Source: Monarcha castaneiventris obscurior (Eukaryota > Chordata > Aves > Passeriformes > Monarchidae). Taken from it: a DNA stretch of 64,000 nucleotides. Location of the stretch: positions 17,288,501 through 17,352,500 of the forward strand of contig JAMPIT010000484.1 of NCBI GenBank assembly GCA_026261815.1. The letters are read 5' to 3'. Shown in pieces: positions 19,801 to 33,700 of this stretch; the first letter of the stretch is position 1, and each line of letters starts with the position of its first letter. Made by a program: the position numbers and the translations under genes. The notes below the pieces were generated by a model. It was not told the origin of the DNA and made no database searches. It worked only from the letters and a program-made list of their open reading frames with translations.

Positions 19801-22800
19801 TAATGTGACTTGCCTAGGAACAATTGCTTTTATTTCTGACCACTCAGTCTTTGAGAGGGAATATATCAAAAACAAGTCTAGTAAGTACAGAGGGTCCCTA
19901 GTGTGCTTTGAAATGGGTGAGCTCGAGAAAAGGAGCAAAAGAAAAGAAAATGCGACAGAACCCTCTGCAACAGTCATGTCAAGTATTTGTGTTACGTGCT
20001 GTAAGCTGAAGGAGCCCTTCAGCTACATGGAGCAGCAGCTAGCAGTCTCCCTCATTTCTATTCCTGATGTGACAGGAATGCATAGCAGGATGCTGGCCAG
20101 TGTTTAATATCAGGTTTGTTGCTGGTGTTGTAGGGGTGGTGGGGGGAGGAAGAGGAAGTGTGTGTGCGTGGCTGCTTAGTTTCTGTTTTGCAGGCATTGC
20201 CTGTGCACAGTGTTGTGCCGTTCTGATGTGGCAGCAGCTGTTATTTTTGGCTTTCCCAGTGTGCTGTTCGGGTAGATGTGCTTCCTAATAGATGCAGTTC
20301 TCTTAATCAGTGTGTTGGGCTGCCTCTGCTTTCTGTGTAGTCCATGCTGGTGTGAGCCACTCTGCAGATGATACTGAGGTGCACGTGCTTTGCCTTCGTT
20401 AATTTCTGTAGGCTCCTCTCTGTGCATTTTGGGTGGCATAAACTGTGTGTAAAAGGCAAGCTTCTTAAGCTTGCATTTATTTTGCATCACCCCTGCCAGT
20501 ATGTGGTGTCATTGATGTTTGAACCCCTTCTTTGGGATTAAAGGAATGAGCTTTGCTATTAAAGGGTGCCTCTCTATCTGTATTATGTGTCCACAGTAGT
20601 TAAAATGGGTGCAGTTGTTTGTTAAAAAATAACACAGACATAGCTGCCATAATTACATTAGTAGAAGATCTGTGTCAACCAAATCTGATAAAAGCAGTGA
20701 AAGAGGTTATGAGATGGATGTGCCTGTCCTGGTAGGACATCACTACACGTGTTTGGGAGCTGCAGTAGATAAGCTGTCTCTGATTTAGCTTTTGTAGTTA
20801 CAAAGGTTATCTCTTTCACCAGCTGTCCTGCTGCTTTGCCAAACGCTGCCTCCTTTGTATTGGGGCCTACAGCCAGGCCTGTTCAGCTGCTATACTGAAT
20901 TATATATATTATATACTTTAATATCCTCTGCTTCATCCTTTCTTCCCTAATGCCCATCTGTGCCTGGTGAGGAACAGTCATGCATCCTGCTCTGCTCCAC
21001 CTCTGGTTGGGAATTTTCAGCTGAGGGTGGCTGAGGCAACTGGGGACAGTGTGTCCCCTCAGCCCTGCTGGTGGATTTGGTAAAGAGCATCTGTCAGAGC
21101 CCACAGGAATGAGTGAGAGCATTTGCATCCTGAAAGGAACTTACTGTGAATTCCAGTCCCAGTCTCTAGGGGAGGAATCCTCTCAAATATTCCGAATTGA
21201 CAAGCAAGTAAAGATATAAATAAAAGCTAATTTAGCTCTTGCTAACTCGTTTCCGTACAACATCTTGCAGGCTGACTTGCTTCTGGGGTCCTGCTCCCTC
21301 TTGATTGTGAGAAGTTGGCTCCATATTCCAGTGACTGCTCAGCCAAAGGAGCTTGGGTGACATCTCTAAGGTAACTTTTTTCTGTTCTGCTCAGAATACA
21401 TACGCAGCCACCTTAGAGATGGTGCAGAGAGAAATAAACTGATTGCTTTTTAGCTCTCCCTTTGTAATTTTACCCTTCAAGTGAGGATATGTAGATACAG
21501 TTTCTGGGAGTTTTGCTCTTATCTTTGAAGGATACTACAGGCACACCCAGGTAAGTGCACTAGCACAGAGTGAAAAATTCAGTTCTGTTCATTCACCAAA
21601 CTGCTGTCAGTTCTTTGTAATAAGAACTAAAATTCCAAGATTTGGAGGCTCACTCATGCTCTAGTAATTCTGGCCATTTAGATGGCTGATTTGCAGCTGA
21701 ATCACCTTACGATGATTTCAGAACTCTTATCATTGTCTGCTTTTTTCCTTTCTATTCTGAAGTTAGTTTGCTGAAAGTTGATAAGGCTGATCTGATAGTC
21801 TTTCAGTTTCGAAGAGGTTACTTTGTGCTGTCCTGAATTTGGAAGAAAGTCTATAATATCTGTTTTCCCCCAGTTCTTTATCAGCAAAGATATGACTCAG
21901 TATACCTGTGGTATAAACAGACTCAAATGACCTTGTTCTCTTGAAATATGGTGTGTTTCAATAGTGGTTGTCACGCAGTTCAGTTTTCTGGTGGGGAGGG
22001 CCCTGACCTCTGTGGGTAATGGTCTTCCTTAGTTTGAAATGCAGAAGGTAATGACCAGACAAGCTGAGCTCCACAGCTGCCTTCCTGGGGTAGGGAGAGG
22101 AGACATGGTGCCTTCTCTTCAGGGCATGCTCCCGTATCTGTCACTGCTAACTGAAGTTCTGATCTAAAGCTAAACCACTGTATAGCTTATATATTCTGTT
22201 CTGACTTTTCTCTTTCCTTTTCCCCCCTCCTTGTAGTTCTATGCTGAGCTGCATTTTCCTCAATTTTTTAAACTTCCAGAGCGGGTTAATGCAAAATATC
22301 ACGTGATCTTTAATTCCAATTAACATTGTCCACTGTTGGCATCAAAGTATTGTCAAGTGTTCCTGAAAGTGAGTTTAGAAATCTTAAAAGGGCACAAGAA
22401 GATAGGGCTGGCTGTTTGTTCTGTGTCCTTTGACAGTACTGTCTGAGCAGCTTAAGCACGTGTGGGGAGCAGTCATGATCTCATTACAGCTAACTATAGG
22501 CGATAAGCAGCTTTGAGCACCAAAATCAGTGCACCACCAAGTGCAGATGTCAGTGAGTTATTTAAAGCAGGAAGGATTTGGGAAAGAAGCCTGGGGGCTA
22601 CATAGTCCCGTGTCTTACTCAGTGTCTGAATCAAACCATCAAGTAACTGCCATGAAATTGCTGGAGCTACTGCAGAAGATGAGGTATGGTGCTCTTGCAT
22701 TGGTTTGTTGGTTAAAAAAATGGTAAAGTCCTGGAGTTTTGGAAGACCCTCACAGTACTTGCTGCTTGGTGGAAGGTTTATTCCACTTTTCCAAGCTGTG

Positions 22801-25800
22801 GTCTTTGTATAAAGCTGTGTGACACATCTGAGGAATAGACCTGTTGGATTCACAGGGGTTGACTCTCATCCCACAAATATGGAAATAAAAAGAGCTTTTA
22901 ACTTGAGTCTTTTGAGTGTGTCCCAAAAGAATTGTTGAAGCAGTCTGAAGCTTAGTTTGTGTTGAAACAATACACATGCAGGTTTTTTCAGATAATTTCT
23001 TAAACACCCCCACGCTTCTTATAATAAAACCCACATCATGTTAATATTGAAGATGTGAATTTTACTTAGATTAAATGTTACACTCTATAAAATCTTTATG
23101 GATCCCCATACTTTTGCAAATAATGGAGTGGTTTGCTTTATTTTCCATTAGAACCAAATGTTGTAAATGTGTTCTCTTATGCTGTGCAAGTGGCATTTCC
23201 TTTACTTGGGCATAAATCTTCTTTATGTAATCGAGGTCTTAATACTTCACAGTTCTTACCACAAATGTTGACCTGAATATACTTTTTAAATTTGACAGTA
23301 AGCTAAATATGAACGAGTAAGCATTATCAGCCATGCTTTATGCATCTTTTATTTTTACAGAACTGAGGAAAAACCTCTATTTTAGTCAGACTGAGTAGGT
23401 ATCACTGTTGTGCAGCATGCAGAGTCCAAATAGTTTTCACTCTTCTTCAGGTGCTCTGCACACTGGTATTTTTTTTTTCCTGTAATAACAGCACCTGGGG
23501 GTTTCTGTTTTTCCCTTTAATTATTCTTAGCTTTAGTTAAGTAAGATCACAGAAATTTCCATTCCTGTTGTCTGTGTGTTAGTTACGTAGCATCCTTAGC
23601 ACTGACACTTCCAATGAATTTCAGCAGCTTAGAAAACTGAACCTGTTGACAATTTGGTTCACCTAATGACAAAAACCAGTTGTCTTAAAAATTAATTCTG
23701 ATTTGTGAATGCAGCTTGATTCAAATATTCTTTGTTAAAATAGTTAAGGGTGTTGTGTCATTCACCAGCCAGAAGTGAACCAAGGTCTTTATTCACTGCA
23801 GTTAAAATATCTTCCTAAAATCTGGCAATTAAACATCATGGGTTAGATGACGAAGTGTTTGAGACTTTGTTTTTTGGAGTTCATCCCATTGTGACGTGAC
23901 GACCAGAAGAAAATTCAAAACTTTTAAGAATTCTGCTAAAGATCAGTGTCCTATAGTAGTGAGCTTGCCAGGTTGAGTCGTGTGAGTGCAAAGCACTTTG
24001 TTTCAGGTTTCCTGTCATTTGCAATTTTTTTATGACTCTCAAGGAAGAGAACTGTGTGTTATTGTCCATCCATAACGTTTGTTATTTTGTGTTTTTCAGC
24101 CTGAGCTGATATGCTTTTGGCACATGTTATCACACTATATTGATCTGGAAGAGAAAATTAAAGGGAAATTGGCTTTCCCTAGCTATACACAGCCCATGAT
24201 GTATTGTGGCTGTGAGGATACATGTGGTTTAGCAGACTTATTTTGTAGGAAAAAACCCAACTCAAATCAACCTGCAACATGTCCTTCTAGTATCTTTAGA
24301 AGAATTTAAAGTGTGAAAAACCAAGGTAGCTGTAATACACTCGAGAGAGTTTTTGCTATTAAAAACAGTCTTGCCTCATTTTGTGTCACTTCCAGATGAG
24401 TGTGCTGTGCTTTTTTAGCACGTGGGGCAGAAGAAATTTATTTTTTTTGTGTATATGCAGGTGCTGCATTTAATTATCTACAAACCAGTTTGATGGTATA
24501 TCAGGTTTAACATACTTTTTGCTTTGGCTTTGCATCTCTTATGTAACCATAAGAGATAAGGCCTCAGTTGTTTTAAGTGGCACACTAGAAAGCCTGTTGG
24601 AAGGAGCTTTGAGATCCACTTCAGCAGCTTAACATTTGGATAAGATACTGGGAATTTGTGACCTGTGGAGTGTTTACAGGGACTTGTTTACGACTGCTTC
24701 AGTGAACAAGAAGTTAAATATAGGCTTTATTTGTCTGATTCTTCACTTCAAATGAAGAGAGATGAATGTTTCAAACCCTCAGACAGAGCTGGTTGATGTG
24801 GTAGAGCATTTCAAGGAGCCTGCTGGGCAGGGTTAGTATACAGGAGAGTAATAATGAAGATTTGGAATATTAAAGGTCCTTTGGAAGGTGCTTGAGAAAT
24901 GCAGTGGAGTGAACTGTTTTCAGAGCTCCCTTCTTGGATATTTCCTTTTGCAAACCCAGGTTACGTTGGATCCCTTGGAAGTGTGAGGCTTGCTAGAAGA
25001 AGGTACCAAAGGATGGTTGTGCTGGCTTCTGATTAGGTAAAATGATCTGGCAGACATTTTTAAATGCCAGGTTTGGGGTTTTGTCCTTCAGAACATGTAG
25101 CACCTTGCCAAGCTTGAAGTTGTTACTAATCTGACCAATGCATGCGGCTCCTGAGAAGACAGCCTCAGGTTCAGATTGCCTTTTCATTTCCACTCAGGTG
25201 GCTGGGTCTCCTGTTAATTCTTTGTCCTTTACCTTCCAGAACATGCTGCAAGCCACAAAACAACCCCAAGGTATTTTAACAGCTTTAAGATTTTCAGTAT
25301 GAGTGATTGAAAGCCTTGCAGATTATGCTGATCCTCAGGAGAGTAACAGGATAACAAAAGGCCCAGATCAAAATCCCCTCCATGACCCCAAGTTGTGTGT
25401 CATGTGTGTTATGCCATATTGAATTTTTTTAATGTCACAAGGGATGAGAGTATCCTTCTGTGAAATTCTCTTTAGGGTTTTATCTAGTTTCAGATGAAAT
25501 GACTACCTTAGCTTTTAGTCCCAGATACTGTGTCATATATTCTACTTAAATTAAGTACTAGATTTAGTGCACTGTCTTTGTCTAAAGTATGTTTGCTATA
25601 ACAGACCTCATTATTTCCCTTTCCAAACCTCAAAAATGAAGTGTTGCCCTTCATCCTTGATTTTCCAAGGCATTGTTTACTTTCTTGCAGCACTTGCACT
25701 GAGAATTTTTTCCCCCCTAACACAGAGCTCAGTTTTTTCTCTTTCCTTTTCAGTGTTTTTAGTTTGTTTTTTTAGTGGGTTGACAGGACAAGAGAATATA

Positions 25801-28800
25801 CTGTATACAACAATGTACCTTCCTTTGGTACTTTCTTATGGGGAAAAAAAATCACAGTGAAGTGTCCAGTTATAGCTCATGTTTTCTTGCCTGTGACCCT
25901 CAAGGTTCACCTGCTTAGGAAAATTACACTGGTATCAAGTAGGGGGCATGGATTTGCAATGTGATTATGTGGCTTTAACTCCCTGTGGACGTGCTTATAA
26001 GGTTGTTTCTGCTACAGCTGCTTGGGACAGTTGCATTAATCAGCATGTTCATCCTTACCTAGTGAAGCTCTGCCAGTGGAATCCCTTAATGTAGATACAG
26101 TGGCAGTGATAACATGACACTTTTAAGATAAAACTTGTTTTGCTGTGTTGATAAGGTAAAGAGTGAGGAGTGCTTTATTTGTCATTGTGATTAGCACGTA
26201 TTTCAAGGAAAGAAGGATTAGATAGGAAAGTAGGGGCCCAAAATATATCTTTTCCAGCTGAATTAGTTTTTTCATTGGCAGTGTAAAGTTAGAAGAAGGG
26301 GTTGCAGTGGGAGAGGAGGGCATCCTCTCTTAGTTGGGCATAAAAGATTTTACCTGTCCATACAAACCTTGGTATATTTATTCCAGAATGGGTGTCTACT
26401 TGAAATCACAGGGCAATCTGCGGTTCCATTTTCTCATAGAGTAAATTAAGTGGTGTTCTGAGCATTGGTATAATCTGGAGTACTGTATAACTGTCTGTCT
26501 TGCACTTCTCTGACCTTTTTCAGATGCTTAAGAAAGCCCCAAATTTTGGTTAGTATTGATGTCTCAGAATTATGGTAGCAGAACAAACCACTAGATAACA
26601 ACTGCTCCTTGTGCTTTTGGCCCAAGAATTTGTTTACTGGGGTGAAGTGAGCTTGTTTGGATAATCTTGCTTTTATTTTCTTAAGTCTTTCTGTGGGACT
26701 GATGTGCTCCTAGGTTGCCTTTCTGTTTCTGCCGTATGAGCAGAAAAGTTGCTCAAGGATTTGGATCTTCAGCCAAACAGCACCACATTCACTTGAAAGA
26801 GGTGCCCTAATTTGAGTCTGTATTAACAGAAACAATTCAGTTGTTGATGTACTAGGACACAAATTCCTTAAATTTTGAGAATTTAATTACCAGGTAACAC
26901 TAAGTTTAAATGAAGTGGAAGGGGATCGTGAAAAGTGAAATGATTGCCAAGCTGCTGGCTTTAAAATATGGTGTAGAAGTAGCAGGATAGTCAAGTAAAT
27001 TGTTCCTTTCTGAAAAGCTGTTTTTCTGCTGGCTGAAGTACGCCACAACTGAATGATTTTACCAAGATCATGGAAGCATTCAGCAGAAGCATCAAAACCA
27101 GTAGCCTGTTCCTGGTTCTTTCCTTTGTATTTTGACAACTTCAGGTAGATTATGGTTATCTAAAGAACCTGTTAATCAAATCAACCGAGCACTTTGGTGA
27201 CCTGTTAAGCTTCAGCAAAGAGATGTAAGAATTGCTGCATTTCTCCTGGCTTTAAGTGTTTTACCAGTGTTCAGACAGAAGTCGTGCTGTCTGATAAAAC
27301 TGCAGGAGGCCGTTAGGGGCCTGCCAAATGTAAGTGTTTTCTGCTTCCCCGTGTAGAAAAAGACGAGTGTAGCTGAGGCAAAATGTTTGTTTAGCTTTAT
27401 CTTCACAGTCAGACAGAGAGAAAATTCTGTTGCACGTGCCCCTCCATTCACTCTCAAATGCTGTTGTAACTGCCAAAATGCTCTGGTGTATCTCTGTCTG
27501 CATATGTGAGGTTAAAGCCCTCTTGGGTACTGAAATTGCAGCTCGCATGAGGCTGTGAAGCTGTTAGAGCCTTGCATTCCATGGAGGGGTAGGTGGAGCT
27601 TATGTAGACAACATATTAAAAGTCAGAGTGTTAATCTTTTTGTTCAGAGCTGCTGTTTGTGTATCACCTGCTGCTCTGGAAGAACCATCCTCAGGTCAGG
27701 GTGCTGCTCTGATGTGGTCTGGTGGTGACAAGAGGCAGAGGTAGAGCCCAAGCTGTGGCTGAGCAGATGTTTGTTTCTGGCCACAGAAGTGAGAAGATTG
27801 GTGTAGTACCAATGTTTGCTTGTTTGGGTCTTAAACTCATTCTCTAACAACACGAGTTGTACTGAATGGGCATTGCCACAGATTTTCTGAAGGCAGAGAT
27901 CCTGCAGTCCTCAGCTCCTTTAAGAGAGCCAGTTGCTTGGAATCAATCCCCTTATCTAACACTGTTCGTTTCTGTATAATTAATTCTCAGGCAGCTCAGA
28001 AAAAGGGCAATGTATAGATCTGAGGAGGAGATGGATCAGAGTGGTGTCACAGCCCACAGTGTGTCATAGGAATTGTAAAGCTGCTTTACAGTGAGCTTGA
28101 AGTGAACCAAATCAAACACTGGTTTTCAGAGGCCATAAGGGTGAGATTAGCTGGCTTGTGATGGTTCTTCGTGGCAAGTTCGTGTTTGGCTTTGATGCAT
28201 AACTCTTAGACTTGATAGGTTTAAATCTATATGTTGTCCTAATTCCTAAGGAAACAAAACATTTGTGCTGCTTCCTGAGTACTGGAGCCAATTTCTGCTC
28301 CTTACCAGCTGACTTTGCTCTCCACTCCCTTTGCCCGGGACGTGTTGTTGTTCACAGTGTGCTCTTTGGATGGAGTGTCTGGATCTTGACTGTGGGGTCA
28401 GTTTCTTCAAGGTGAGAAACATTTCCCTTCACAGATCCTAAATGGCTGCTTACCAGTATAAATGCTTTGAAAATTTCCTTCTCACAGGTGGGAATGGGAT
28501 GTGGGGTCTTGGCTTAGCTTTCCTCTGTAGTCTACATGCAAAACAAAGACAAAGGAAAAGTGTTGAATATCTGCTTAAGTTTTCTGAGTAGCAGAGTGTT
28601 GCAGGACTGTACTTTGAAGGTAAAGAGGAAAGTGCAACTTTTTTTTTAAGCATTTTGAAATGAAAAACTGCACGTATAAACAGCAGCATGATGTTTTTTC
28701 CTTGTTAGCAGTGGTAGGAGAACTTTTTGCCTCTGGCCCTAATGAGGCCTGTTTGTCTTTTGCATTTAAAGTCTCAACATAAATATGTGGGGTGGCAAGT

Positions 28801-29394
28801 CACTGCAGAGGGATTTTTGCTTAAGTCAGGTCTCAGTCAGCAGCTTAATAGAATGTGGTTTCTGTAACTTGTGGAGAAGGTTTTTGAGCAGTTAATGCGT
28901 ATCATGCAAGTTTTGCTGCAGTTGCTGTTTTTTCTATGCTTTCTTCTTTTATTATTTTTTTTATTTTGCGGAAGTAAGTAGCTGAGTTATTGGGGTAAAG
29001 GACAGGAAGCCTGCATTGCACATCTGCATCATCACCTGAGGAGTGAATCAGCTCAGTCATAAGAGTTGAGCTGTAGTGTGTTGTCCAGCCATTTTCTGGC
29101 AGGCAGGTGTTCCTGTCAGTGGCTTCAGCGTATGGGTGAAGAAAATCCACCGTGAGTCTGTCTCTGCTGCTGCAGGAAATGCATTTAATAGTATCCATGT
29201 CTTTGCTAAAGGGACTCATGCTTGAGGCAAAAGCTCTTTCTGTTTTTTTTTTTTATTGTTGTTTGCCCAAGTAAACATTTTTATCACTGGAAGGAGATAC
29301 GGAAGTTTTCAAATCCATGTTGTTCCCAGAAGGGGGCAGGGGAGACTTGCGAGTTGTGGAGTTTGATTAAAAAGTACTTTTGTTTGGTTTAGTG

Positions 29395-29545
29395 ACACTT
29401 CGTGCTGGCTTTCAGGCCCAGCAGGCACTGCCGCCGCTCTGGCAGCGGCAGCGTGGCACGGTGAGACGCCTGCTCAGTGCCAGGAGCCTGCAGCAGGGAC
29501 CTGGCCTGCAAGCCTTCCGTGCCTTGGCTCTCCTTTCTCTTGGGG
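29395..29545 (+). other. GC-rich islet inside IP6K1 intron
   Basis: About 150 bp of GC-rich sequence with several CpGs and an inverted repeat (GCCGCCGCTCTGGCAGCGGC) sits in AT-rich intron. It contains a donor-like ACG|GTGAGA. It could be an alternative first exon or an old insertion. Confidence 0.3.
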
Positions 29546-30339
29546 AGCATTGCAACAGCTCAGAGTTCTCTCCTGCAGTTCCCCCATATCTGATAAACTG
29601 AAATGATACGTGTGGTAAAGCCGTGAGAGAATGGAGTCATCATAAACATCCCCATTTCTATACCAAGAGGACAGTTGGCATCCACGTGGGTGAAAATGTT
29701 AGTTCCTTATTCTGTCATCTAGATTTTTATTCTTAATTAAAGCTGGAAAGAAGCTTCTCCATGCAACTTTATTAGGGATTTTTCAGGAGGGTCTAGGTTT
29801 GCTCTTCACAGACATAACTTCCATTTACTAAATACACTCAGCCTGGCCAACAGTGAGAAGGAGGCTGTTTTGCCAAATGTTTTAGAAATGGGGTCATGCA
29901 ACTCCAGCAAGTTTGTTTTATGTCTGCAAAGTGACCTGGGGTTTTCTTTGACAGTCTGGAATACAGGCAGAACAAACTTGGCCATGTTAGCCTGCATTTC
30001 TGTCTTTGAATTGGGGAAGCAGCTACTTTCTCACAGGAAGTGCTTTTTGCAACATCCCTGGTAATTTTGACATAACTTCTACCTCTGTGTCGGCTGTAAA
30101 AGGGTAAACAAAGACTCTGCTGAATAAGGGGGCTGGATGAGTGATGCACAGACTTGCTTGAGGTATTTGGTGCTTTTTATGCCTGAGTCATTAGTAGCAA
30201 GGTCTCCTGGCTCCTGTGTCTAGAGACAAGGTTCAAAGAGGAGCCAGCAGTCAGAAGCAAATGGAAACAGAGTGGGGGATCACTTGAGGGAATTTGAGCC
30301 ATTGGAGCCCATGGGACCTGATGGTGCTGTGGTGCCAGG

Positions 30340-30715
30340 CTTGGTCGTCTTGGAAAAGTCATGGAGGTGCTGGCACATCTCTGATCACTTATCTTTAAAA
30401 TAGGCCCAAAGAATAATCTAAGGAGGTCAATCTCACTTGAGTCCTGGGGACGGTCATGGGTCAGGTCCTTTTGGTACACCTTTCCTGTGTGAAACATGTG
30501 AAGGAATGTGACTGGGAGCAGTTAGTATGGATTTACTGACTATAAGTTGTGTCTGACGCACCTCATTGTCTTCTGTGATAAAATAATCGGATTTGTGGAT
30601 GAGGAAGAGCACTAGAGGCCATTTAGCTTAAGTTTACTGGGCGTTTTGACACTCTCCCCCAGTATTCTTGTATACAAGTTGGGACATTGCAGACTGGATG
30701 GGTGGAGTATGAATT
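30340..30715 (+). mobile_element. Decayed CR1-type LINE fragment (reverse transcriptase region)
   Basis: The plus strand carries a degraded copy of a CR1-like reverse transcriptase segment. Broken-frame pieces such as THLIVFCDKIIGFVDE and a TTTGACACTCTCCCCCAGTA stretch correspond to the family's FDTV block. Stops and indels run throughout, so it is inactive. Boundaries are approximate. Confidence 0.65.
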
Positions 30716-33700
30716 CAGGCACATCAGGGAATTCTGAAGAGTAAATGGAGTCAGAGGCGGATGAACGGGTGATTCATAGAGCTCTTTCCACACAGCAGGA
30801 CGTTAGCTTCTGAAAGTAGGCTCTTAATCAGTCTTTTTTTTTCCCTCCTGAATGTCATTCTTTGCCACAATGTGATAAGAGTGGATGGAAGACAGTATTT
30901 AAGAGGCTGTCTGGTTGAAATTCATCAGTCTGGCTCATTATCAGTGTAGAAGATTAATCTGTCTTTTCTTGGGAAGAAGTGGGGGGAGTTCACATGAATG
31001 TTCTTCAAGATTACCTTGTTTTGTTTTTCATTCAGTCATGTGTATCATGTGTATATGTGATTGAGCTATAGCTAGATACAATACATGGTAGTTTTGGAGA
31101 TTTCAGTCATAACTAGGGAGGATGTGTTTAGAATGCTGTGAGGTTAGTTTGAAAAGAAGAGAAACAATCAGTCAAAACAAAGTAATTTTGTTTTCAGCAG
31201 GTCACAGCCTCTTTGGGTTTCACAAACCTGCTATTATAAAAGGTGATCTGGAGGTTTCCTGTCAGTCCAGACCTAATGTGTACTTTGAATTCTCTTCAGT
31301 GCCCCTAAGATACTGTGGAGCATCTGATAATCTTTTCAGGATTGCCAGTCTGAGAAGAATACTGTTTTACTGGACCTGGTTAGGTTAAGGTATATATACT
31401 TATGCCCAAGGAACTGGAATTGCAAAATTCAATGTGTGGTGTTTGCTTTGGGAATTTTTTTCCTTTCCAATACTGCTATTACTGCCTTGCTGCAGCCAGT
31501 GGTATGTGTTGGCATTAAGAATTCAGTTTGAGCTATCTAGTGTGGTAGTGTGCTAAATTAAGGCGCCAGTTATGAGCAAAGAGGTTAATGGTCTTACATA
31601 ACGTTGGTCTTGAGGTTTTTTGCCACTGCAGAATCAAAAATAGCAATTAGAAGTTCATTTTTTGTCCTAGTTGTGTATTTTTCTGTGGGGATCAATTATC
31701 TGCAGCAACTGACTTTCTAATCAAAGTTGTTTTTTCTGTTTTAAAAGCATCATAATTTAAAAGTTGAGAGCAGTACTGAAAATCCAAGTTCACCACAAGC
31801 TGCTTACATTTGTCTTTCAGTTAGTGGTCTCTTGGAAAGCTGTAGATCATTCTTATTTTATCAGAGCTGCCTAAGGAATGTAATTTTAGCTCCTCTGCGT
31901 TTATGGCTTTTGTAATAATTCTTCATGGGTTCAGCTCCTTATGGCTTTTGTGTGTCTGTGGTTAACCCTGTAGCTTCTCTGTGCAGTTACTGGTTAAAAC
32001 TCTTTAACTCTTGCCTGCACTTTGCTATTGCACTGTGTAGTCTGAAACAGCCAAAACCATGGAGTGTTCTTACAGATGCATCTGAGATCTCCTGTTGTGT
32101 TAGCCAGTACTTTTTTTTTCTTCTGAGAGCACTTTGCCATTTGTCCCAAATGGGAACTGACTGTATCCATTAGGATTAGCTTGTATGTGTGTCTAATCTC
32201 ATCCTAAATCTCCATTCACAGAGAGGCAGTCTGTTCCTTCCTGTGGAGGTTTCCCTTCCTGTCTAGTCCCACATTTTTTGTAATTGTGGGATTCATAATG
32301 CGTTGTAACTTTGATTACCTTATGAAGAAAAAAATGTGTATGTTCACCTCTGTGGCAGCATGAATTGCTTTACATCTGTGCTGTTAAGTGGCAAGGGGAA
32401 TGATTCCTGGTTATGTTGTCTAGGGAAGATTCAGGACTTGCTTTGTAGATGCCATTCAGAAATGTCCAAATGGTGTCTTGTTGGAAGGTGAAAAAAACCC
32501 AAAAGAACAGGGGGAGAGTTGTCCTCAAATTCTTGGTGTCTGATGTCTGTGAAGAAGATTTATGTAACTGAATGTGCTGCATTCTGCTCCTTGGCTTTCC
32601 CTCTGAGGTGCCAGCATGTTCTTGCAGGGCATTGCTGCTCTCACTTCCTGACAGCCCACCTGGGCTTAGTGCCTGCTGAGGCTCTGCTTTGGTACATGAG
32701 CTGAGGAGCTGTGAACCACATTCACTAGACTTGCCCTAATTTTTTAGCATATGATAATTTGTGCTTTTCAGTCTTTCCTTGATGAAATGTCTGTTTCCAG
32801 GGTAGTCAGCAGCCTGCATGAGCAGATAAGCTGAACTGGGATTTGAGCAGGGAAGCACTAAGCAGATCTGCAGCTGGGTATGTGACAGCCACAAAGAAGA
32901 GTCCCCTCTGAACATCACTGGCTGTGGCTTTCCCTACTTGAATTAGCGATTCCATTAAAAGTCTGGTCTTTGAGCAGCAACCTTTTATAAATTTTTCTAA
33001 TATCTCTCTGCTGATGGGAATGAGGAGGCAAGACGTAGTATTAATGTGTAATAGCAATGGGCTGGTAGCTGAGCAGAAGTCTCCCAAGGGTAGGATTCAT
33101 AATCCTCTTAAAGGAGAGGAGAATCAGAGGCTTTGGAAGGTCACCTTTTGCGGGGTGAGAAGCAATCCCTGCACAAAGCTCTGTTGCCTCTGTGATCAAT
33201 TCCTCTCCCATTTTCATATTTCATCTCACAGCAGCAGAAAATAGATCTAGATGAATCCTGCAAGAGTCTTGACCCCTGTAAAACTCCCACTGCCTCAGGT
33301 TTGACTACCTGCCAGAAGACAGCTGTGTGTATATGGGTTGATAATCTTGTGTGACAGGGTTATGAAGTCTCACTGTATAGAGATACTGGTCTGTTCCTCA
33401 TGAGACACTCTGAGCATGCTTTGATCTAAAGGGGGACAACCATGTACTTCTGCTTAGTGCTCTGCAGCTTCACCAGAGTTTTACCTTTGCCTCATTTTGT
33501 TGCACCTGTATTTTGCTTGTGCTGGAGAGTTGTGTGAAATTCAGATGTCTAAATGCAGTCCTAAATGATGGCTTAACTAAATTCTTTTAATGTTTATAAA
33601 CCCTGTAATGTGTGTATGTGATACTTAAACTGCAATACTTTCAATGTTAGTGACTGTCAGCAGTCAGAAATTTATTAACTTCTTGCTTGTGATTTATGAT

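Noticed and set aside
28902..29219. 105-codon minus-strand frame in the IP6K1 intron
   Set aside because: No family recognised, AT-rich intronic composition and no promoter or splice context.
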